A stretch of 16,424 nucleotides of DNA, taken from positions 1 to 16,424 of the forward strand of contig JAGCNK010000188.1 of NCBI GenBank assembly GCA_017645985.1, given 5' to 3'. The DNA is from Bacteroidales bacterium. GTDB taxonomy: Bacteria; Bacteroidota; Bacteroidia; Bacteroidales; UBA3824. The position numbers and the translations under genes were made by a program. Of this stretch, positions 11,728-16,424 are shown in pieces. Position 1 is the first letter of the stretch; the number at the start of each line of letters is the position of its first letter. Under the pieces are notes generated by a model that saw nothing but the letters and a program-made list of their open reading frames with translations, had not been told where the DNA came from and made no database searches.

Positions 11728-14429
11728 TAATTGTCGCGCCAAGATTGGTTTCGCTTGTATTCCAGACCTTGGAACAATGCCGAGCCAAACGACAGACAGA
11801 AGTTGTAGCTCTTGTATGCGCCAAACGGAATGATGTAGAAACTCAGGTTGAAGCAGTGCAAATCGCGTGTCACAGAGAGCGACGATGTGGCAAACTTGCC
11901 TTCCTGAATATCAAAGCCCGACGAAACACTCATCGACCATTTGTCGGTAAAGGTTACAGATCCCGAAAGACTCACCATCTGACGAATTACAGCCGGCTGT
12001 CTTGAAGGACGGGAGTAAGAGAATGTATAACTACCTGACAGCGACCACGGTACGCTATAATAGCCGAACTCGCTATCGTCGCGGCTGCGTCGTTCCTCAC
12101 GTTCGCGGCGACGCTCGTCCACCTCCTCGGCGGTGGCTATGATATTGCCGAACTCATCCACCTCAGCCTCGGCATCGGTGGAGGCGGTAACGCTCGCAGT
12201 TGATGTCTCGGATTTGGAAAAGGTCTTGCTGTCAATAGAATACGATGTAGAAATCGACGCTGAGGTCAACCTACCCCAGCGTCTACCGTTGGTTTCTTTA
12301 AACAGGTAGAATCTGGTGCGGCGGCCTGCGCTGTCGAGCTTGTAGGGGTCGAGCGATCCGCTCATTGTTACGCTCACCTTGTCGAAAAGACGTGTGCCCG
12401 CAGAAATGGAGATGTTGCTCAGATTGCACGAATCGGCGGCAAGGTTGTACGAACCGCTGAAGTTCAATGTCTCTAACAACTTGATTTTGGTATATTTGCC
12501 CTCGGTAGTGTCGCGTTTTGTCTTGACCTTCATCTCAAAATTGTTGCCTAAACCAAAGTTGATAGAAGCCGACTTGCCCGAAGGCGGATAACCGTAAATA
12601 CCGTTTTCAAATATAGAATACCTACGTTGCATAGTGCTGTCGAGCGGGTCCTGGCGGTAGAAATCCCAAAACGGCTCAGAAAAGTCGGGTCGCCACGACA
12701 TACCAATCGATGGAGTCATCACGTGGCGGAATGCCTTCACATGCTTAGCCTTGTTGAAATTGAATATACCGTACAGTTTTGTGGACGCGCTGATTGAGGT
12801 AGAAAAGTCGAAGTTGTGCTTCACGTGGTTGATGGTGTCGATACCGTATTTCACACTGCCACTGGCGTCGCCGTCGATACTATACTGCGGATTCATATAA
12901 TGCAGCACATAGTTGGGATAGATTCGTCCCTTGTACTGCACCGATGGCGACACATTTATATATTTAAGCACGTTGAACGATGTGCTGATAGGCATCGAGT
13001 ATTCAAAACCGTAGCGCATCTTGTCAAACATCTCCTGTTTCATAAAGAGCGAGTCGTTGATACGGTCTACACTGTTGGTGAAGTTTGCCTGAAACGACGA
13101 ACCGATTTTCTCGTACCATTTCTGCTTGCCCACCTGAACCTTGCGCTTGAAGGGGAAGAACTTGGAAACCGACAACGCAACCGTGGGGAATGTGAACGAT
13201 ATAGATGTGTCGGCAAAGTTCTGAGTCATATTGGCGTTGGCGCTCAAGTTCATAACCTTGAACATCGTGGTTGAGTAGTTGATACTCGACTGGGTGGTGT
13301 TTCGTGTAATATCCGACAGACGGGTAGAGTTTTGCAAGTCGTAACGTGATTTCTGATACGAAACGTTTGCGCCAAAATTGCTGTGGGGATTAGCACGTGA
13401 ATCCTGGTTGAAGTTGAAAGTCAACGAGTAAGAGTTGAGCGACGAGTAAGTCACCTCGGGATTTGCACCATTGATGTTTTTAAACTCGCGCATACCCGAA
13501 ATATTTTTCGAATAAGAGAAATTCAAGTTGCCTGAGAACTTGTACCTAACCTTTAACTTGCTCACCACCTTGGCGCCCCATCCGCCGTAAGTATACACGC
13601 TACCAAGCAGTTGCAAGTCGGCGTAATCGCTTAGGGCAAAATAATAACCGCCATCTTGCAGATACAAGCCTCGGCGTGTCTCCTCACCATATTTAGGAAT
13701 GATGAAACCAGAACTGCGGCGTCGTGAAGCAGGGAAAATACCGAACGGAATGCCCACAACATAGAGAGGCACGTCCAACAGCACCAGATACGAAGGTCCG
13801 GCGATAATTTTGTCGTCGGGAATAAACTTGGCTCGGGTAAGTTCGAAATAGAAGTGCGGATGATCGAGGTCGCAAGTGGTGTAACGGCCGTTTTTCAAGT
13901 GGATCTCACGGTTGGCGTGCATTCTGGTGCGAGCTCCGTAGAGATAGCCGTTTTGCTGTTCGGTGTTTACCTCGCACACATAGCCCTCCTTGGTCTTGAA
14001 ATTGTACTTCATAGTTTTGGCGGTGAACTCGTCGTGACTGTCCTTAAACACAGGCGTACCTATAATCTCGTGAGTTTCAGGGTCTTCTGTTCCTTCGGCG
14101 TACACTATGTTCGACTCCATCTCTATCTGCATATAGTCAGATTCGAGATTCATGCTGCCGCTCTTCACCTTGGTAGAACCGTACATATACACGTTTTTGG
14201 TGGCAAGCGACACCATCATAGAGTCGTCGCACTCGTATTCGATGGGCTGGTCAACTACGGAGCGTGGTTTGCGGATCTTTACAGAATCTACAGTCACCAC
14301 GGTAGAATCGCCAGGATTCTCTACCACGGTGGAATCGCCAAGATTCTGAACCACTGTTGTATCTTGCTGTTGTGCAAACACTTGGCACGAAAACAACAAA
14401 AGAATGACTATGTTTAATATTTTTTGCAC
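11727..14429 (-). CDS. lptD: Putative LPS-assembly outer-membrane protein LptD
   Basis: A 900-residue outer-membrane protein with a signal peptide (1-19, FA-QQ). A Thr/Val/Asp-rich linker (20-50) follows, then an OstA/LptA-like jellyroll (about 60-200) and a large beta-barrel. LptD with LptE inserts lipopolysaccharide into the outer leaflet. Family features are YGARTRMHAN, GRYTTCDLDHPHFYF (181-195, with C186) and PLYVVGIPFGIFP (221-233). Aromatic-rich barrel strands run to the C-terminus. A charged insert (EEVDERRREREERRS) lies near residue 770. The initiation codon is GTG (14429-14427): no upstream ATG is in frame and the next Met is at 71. It is first of a two-gene unit with the ATP-grasp-like gene and divergent from the amidase. 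Confidence 0.9.
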   Translation of the reverse strand: MQKILNIVILLLFSCQVFAQQQDTTVVQNLGDSTVVENPGDSTVVTVDSVKIRKPRSVVDQPIEYECDDSMMVSLATKNVYMYGSTKVKSGSMNLESDYMQIEMESNIVYAEGTEDPETHEIIGTPVFKDSHDEFTAKTMKYNFKTKEGYVCEVNTEQQNGYLYGARTRMHANREIHLKNGRYTTCDLDHPHFYFELTRAKFIPDDKIIAGPSYLVLLDVPLYVVGIPFGIFPASRRRSSGFIIPKYGEETRRGLYLQDGGYYFALSDYADLQLLGSVYTYGGWGAKVVSKLKVRYKFSGNLNFSYSKNISGMREFKNINGANPEVTYSSLNSYSLTFNFNQDSRANPHSNFGANVSYQKSRYDLQNSTRLSDITRNTTQSSINYSTTMFKVMNLSANANMTQNFADTSISFTFPTVALSVSKFFPFKRKVQVGKQKWYEKIGSSFQANFTNSVDRINDSLFMKQEMFDKMRYGFEYSMPISTSFNVLKYINVSPSVQYKGRIYPNYVLHYMNPQYSIDGDASGSVKYGIDTINHVKHNFDFSTSISASTKLYGIFNFNKAKHVKAFRHVMTPSIGMSWRPDFSEPFWDFYRQDPLDSTMQRRYSIFENGIYGYPPSGKSASINFGLGNNFEMKVKTKRDTTEGKYTKIKLLETLNFSGSYNLAADSCNLSNISISAGTRLFDKVSVTMSGSLDPYKLDSAGRRTRFYLFKETNGRRWGRLTSASISTSYSIDSKTFSKSETSTASVTASTDAEAEVDEFGNIIATAEEVDERRREREERRSRDDSEFGYYSVPWSLSGSYTFSYSRPSRQPAVIRQMVSLSGSVTFTDKWSMSVSSGFDIQEGKFATSSLSVTRDLHCFNLSFYIIPFGAYKSYNFCLSFGSALFQGLEYKRNQSWRDN
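14301..14354 (-). repeat. Two-copy 27-nt tandem repeat inside lptD
   Basis: Units 14301-14327 and 14328-14354 differ at only a few positions. They encode VVQNLGDST then VVENPGDST in the linker after the signal peptide, so copy-number change would stay in frame. Confidence 0.85.
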
Positions 14430-14461
14430 AAATATTGTTCCGATTATAACGTTAATAGTTT

Positions 14462-14469
14462 TACCTTTG
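14462..14469 (+). promoter_or_regulatory. Candidate -7 box of the amidase gene
   Basis: TACCTTTG is a perfect TAnnTTTG match, 94 nt before ATG 14564. TTG at 14435-14437 is 24 nt upstream, a little far. Confidence 0.45.
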
Positions 14470-14493
14470 TACTATCTGAGTAAAATCAGGTGG

Positions 14494-14501
14494 CAAAATT
14501 A
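14494..14501 (-). promoter_or_regulatory. Candidate -7 box of lptD
   Basis: The minus strand reads TAATTTTG then CCACC, a perfect TAnnTTTG match 64 nt before the GTG start. Upstream TTTTTG tracts exist but the spacing is not ideal. Confidence 0.5.
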
Positions 14502-14563
14502 AAGAATTTTTCAAAAACAAAAACATGTAGGTTGAAAAACGTCTACAAAAATAATTAACAATA

Positions 14564-15760
14564 ATGACAAACAACAACAAAGCAACATTTTTTTTGACAC
14601 CTTTAATAATATTAACATTAATTGCGATGTCGTTTTTTGAAGCCAACGCGCAAGAAAACAGCAACGTAGTAAAAAAAATCGTACTCGACGCAGGACACGG
14701 AGGCAAAGACCCGGGAGCGTTGGGCAAGCGCACCAATGAAAAAAAACTCACCCTCGCCATCACCCTCAAGCTGGGCAAATACATTGAGGAGAAGATTCCT
14801 GGAGTAGAGGTGGTATACACCCGCACCACAGATAAGTTTCTGGAACTGAGCGAACGCACCGACATAGCATTAAAGGAAAACGCCGACGTGTTCATTTCAA
14901 TACACATCAACTCTTGCAAAAACAAGAATGTAAAAGGCGTATGCACATACGTAACTGGTCTGGCACGTAGTCAGGAAAACCTTGAACTTGCCATGCTCGA
15001 AAACTCCGTTATCAAAAATGAGGAAAACTACGAGACCAAATACGGCGACATTCTCAACCAGTCGATCGACTACGAAAGCGAATACATAGCCTCGTCGCTA
15101 TTTCAAAACGCCCATCACCAGCAGAGCATCTGCCTTGCCGGATATATCCAAGACCAGATCAAAACACGCACCGGACGCAAGGACCTCGGCGTAAAACAGG
15201 CGAATTTCGCAGTTCTCTGGCGTGCCACTATGCCGAGCGTACTGGTAGAGTGCGGATTCATCAGCAACCCCGACGAGGAAAAAGAGATGATCACCGACTA
15301 CTGGCAGTCGATAATAGCCTCGGCAATATTCCGGGCATTCCGCCAATACAAGGAAGACCTCGAAGCCGGCACGCTGAACACCACACCGTCGCAGCGTCAG
15401 GTAAGCAACCCCGAACCCGTTCAAAAGCCGAAACCGTCGGACAACAACCAGCAGGCATCATCGCAGAAACAGCCCGCACCGTCGGCCAACAGCTCAAAAC
15501 TGTGCCTCAAAGTGCAGCTGAAATCGTCGGCAGAGCGTATTCCGCTCAATAGCAGCATATTCAAAGGAATAAGCAATGTGGAGGAGATCAAAATAGGCAA
15601 CATCTATAAATATACGGTGGGATGCGAAACCGATATGCAGAAAATCACACAGCTGCAGACCGAAATCCGCAAAAAGATTCCCGACGCATTCGTAATAGCC
15701 GTTAAAGGCAACGAGCGCATCGACATCAACGTGGCGAAAAAAGAACTGGGAATAAAATAA
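14564..15760 (+). CDS. Exported N-acetylmuramoyl-L-alanine amidase (Amidase_3) with C-terminal SPOR-like region
   Basis: A 398-residue protein. A signal peptide (about 1-29, ANA-QE) is followed by an Amidase_3 domain (about 37-262), a Pro/Gln/Ser-rich linker (about 270-311) and a C-terminal region (about 312-396) resembling a SPOR-type peptidoglycan-binding fold. Zinc ligands by family position are H45 (DAGHGGKDPGA), E59 (TNEKKL) and H114 (SIHIN). The catalytic Glu is E229 (VECGFISNPDEE). A long insertion (about 135-190) matches the helical autoinhibitory region of AmiC-type enzymes. It cleaves the amide bond between MurNAc and the stem peptide during cell separation. It is divergent from lptD, with a leader of about 85 nt if the 14462 promoter is used. 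Confidence 0.92.
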   Translation: MTNNNKATFFLTPLIILTLIAMSFFEANAQENSNVVKKIVLDAGHGGKDPGALGKRTNEKKLTLAITLKLGKYIEEKIPGVEVVYTRTTDKFLELSERTDIALKENADVFISIHINSCKNKNVKGVCTYVTGLARSQENLELAMLENSVIKNEENYETKYGDILNQSIDYESEYIASSLFQNAHHQQSICLAGYIQDQIKTRTGRKDLGVKQANFAVLWRATMPSVLVECGFISNPDEEKEMITDYWQSIIASAIFRAFRQYKEDLEAGTLNTTPSQRQVSNPEPVQKPKPSDNNQQASSQKQPAPSANSSKLCLKVQLKSSAERIPLNSSIFKGISNVEEIKIGNIYKYTVGCETDMQKITQLQTEIRKKIPDAFVIAVKGNERIDINVAKKELGIK

Positions 15761-15762
15761 TG

Positions 15763-15969
15763 TCAGGATTTTTTGTCGAAAGACTTGAACACAGCCTCCA
15801 CTATCATACTTACAAACACATAGATAAGCATGCATAAAGCAGTGGAGAGCACAAAGTCTTTCGGCTTATAAAACTGCCAGACACCGATTATTGCCGCTAT
15901 CGAAAGTCCTATGCGAAGTAGATGGCGCAGGATGTCGCGCCCAGTGAAGTTTAAGTTGACCTTGTCCAT
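15763..15969 (-). CDS. Small two-helix membrane protein, unknown function
   Basis: A 68-residue hypothetical protein. A basic N-terminus (RDILRHLLR) precedes two hydrophobic helices (about 18-33 and 40-60), and the tail is Lys-rich (FKSFDKKS). No known domain is recognised. It sits tail to tail with the amidase gene, with 2 nt between stops. It starts 31 nt downstream of the tRNA-Lys terminator, so it needs its own promoter; no TAnnTTTG match is seen there, only TA repeats. The membrane pattern and the abrupt end beside the amidase stop support a real gene. Confidence 0.65.
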   Translation of the reverse strand: MDKVNLNFTGRDILRHLLRIGLSIAAIIGVWQFYKPKDFVLSTALCMLIYVFVSMIVEAVFKSFDKKS

Positions 15970-15999
15970 ACCTGTAGATACACCTTATATTATATATAT

Positions 16000-16033
16000 A
16001 AAAAAAATCCTCCGAAACAGCCGCCTCGGAGGA
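16000..16033 (-). terminator. Rho-independent terminator after tRNA-Lys
   Basis: Read on the minus strand, an 8-bp GC-rich stem (16026-16033 with 16008-16015, 10-nt loop) is followed by eight Ts (16007-16000). It begins 8 nt beyond the tRNA 3' end. Confidence 0.92.
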
Positions 16034-16040
16034 AATTTTG

Positions 16041-16113
16041 TGACCAAGCTGGGGCTCGAACCCAGGACCCCATCCTTAAAAGGGATGTGCTCTACCAACT
16101 GAGCTACTTAGTC
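16041..16113 (-). tRNA. tRNA-Lys (anticodon UUU)
   Basis: A 73-nt cloverleaf on the minus strand. The acceptor arms GACTAAG and CTTGGTC pair with one G-U. The D arm is GCTC/GAGC, the anticodon stem CATCC/GGATG with loop CTTTTAA (anticodon TTT), and the T arm CTGGG/CCCAG with TTCGAGC. The discriminator is A. CCA is not encoded and must be added enzymatically. It reads AAA and AAG lysine codons. Confidence 0.97.
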
Positions 16114-16178
16114 GACCTATTTATAAATCCAACTATCCTTCAAATAACGTCTGAGATTATCTCTCATTTTTGACGGTG

Positions 16179-16209
16179 CAAAAGTATAACAGATTTTAAT
16201 ACAACCAAA
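16179..16209 (-). promoter_or_regulatory. Promoter of tRNA-Lys
   Basis: On the minus strand, TTTG (16209-16206), exactly 19 nt, then TACTTTTG (16186-16179), the best consensus promoter in the window. The predicted start near 16172 gives a 5' leader of about 60 nt to be trimmed. Confidence 0.75.
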
Positions 16210-16424
16210 ATTTTTTTTATAAAAAAACTAATTTTTTTTTCTTCCCCCTCTACAGATAGGTAAAACACGTAAAAGCACATTTTTTATCATTATTAATATA
16301 AAAATACGCATTTTTATTAGTTCAATAGCAAAACAATTTGCATATTTGCACCAAAATTATCGGCATACAAAACCGACACATTATATAATAGAAAAACAGA
16401 TTGTAAAATAAAAATATAAACACA
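16210..16424. other. AT-rich intergenic region at the right edge, candidate plus-strand promoter
   Basis: No gene is visible. CATATTTG followed by CACC at 16341-16348 is one mismatch from TAnnTTTG on the plus strand. It could be the -7 box of a gene beginning beyond the edge. The last bases are A-rich, as in Bacteroidota leaders. A short string TTCTTCCCCCTC near 16240-16251 also occurs on the minus strand of the 3377-3388 G-rich island. Confidence 0.4.

Noticed and set aside
11728..11742. Earlier ATG for the ATP-grasp-like protein
   Set aside because: It adds five residues and a 16-nt overlap, whereas ATG 11727 forms a neat TAATG junction.
13854..14417. 187-codon plus-strand frame opposite the start of lptD
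   Set aside because: It is antisense to the well-supported LptD jellyroll, with no recognisable domain or start context.
15911..16102. 63-codon plus-strand frame ending in a Leu-Glu-Pro-Arg-Thr-Pro motif
   Set aside because: It crosses the terminator and the antisense of tRNA-Lys, a classic spurious translation of tRNA genes.
1..16424. CRISPR array, insertion sequence, integrase, attachment site or phage gene
   Set aside because: No spaced direct repeats, transposase motifs, terminal inverted repeats or phage proteins were seen. The single tRNA has no adjacent integrase or duplicated 3' end.

Overview
The window looks like chromosomal DNA from a Bacteroidota, most likely Bacteroidales. Nearly every gene start lacks a Shine-Dalgarno sequence. 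Bacteroidota-type promoters (-7 box TAnnTTTG, in several cases with TTTG about 19-21 nt upstream) precede most transcription units. The gene content also fits: FabI, a single MCE (MlaD-family) protein, a Bacteroidota-type LptD, and a GH51 arabinofuranosidase with a signal peptide.

Layout. (1) 1-476, minus: N-terminal part of a secreted GH51 alpha-L-arabinofuranosidase, cut by the window edge. (2) 574-3323, minus: a cluster of five genes of the SiaB/SiaC partner-switching type, in two transcription units. siaB2-siaC3 is followed by siaB1-siaC2-siaC1, ending in a tandem-hairpin terminator. (3) 3521-6756, plus: two exported hydrolases (alpha/beta-hydrolase esterase, SGNH/GDSL hydrolase), then a membrane-anchored PAS/coiled-coil/SpoIIE-type PP2C phosphatase. 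That phosphatase is the obvious candidate antagonist of the SiaB kinases. (4) 6767-8011, minus: a LolC/E-type ABC permease. (5) 8141-8968, plus: fabI with a strong terminator. (6) 9121-10568, plus: MCE protein and pncC, overlapping by ATGA. (7) 10552-14429, minus: lptD followed by a coupled ATP-grasp-like protein of unknown function. (8) 14564-15760, plus: an exported N-acetylmuramoyl-L-alanine amidase with a C-terminal SPOR-like region. (9) 15763-16113, minus: a small two-helix membrane protein, a terminator and tRNA-Lys(UUU). The rest is AT-rich and non-coding.

How the genes may work together. The right two thirds is mostly envelope biogenesis: lipoprotein release, fatty-acid synthesis, MCE lipid transport, LPS export and peptidoglycan hydrolysis. 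The left third is the most unusual part. It has two kinase-like SiaB paralogues, three SiaC phosphoprotein paralogues and one PP2C phosphatase within about 6 kb, and no diguanylate cyclase (the SiaC target in Pseudomonas) is encoded in the window. This suggests a branched phosphorylation switch with an unknown output.
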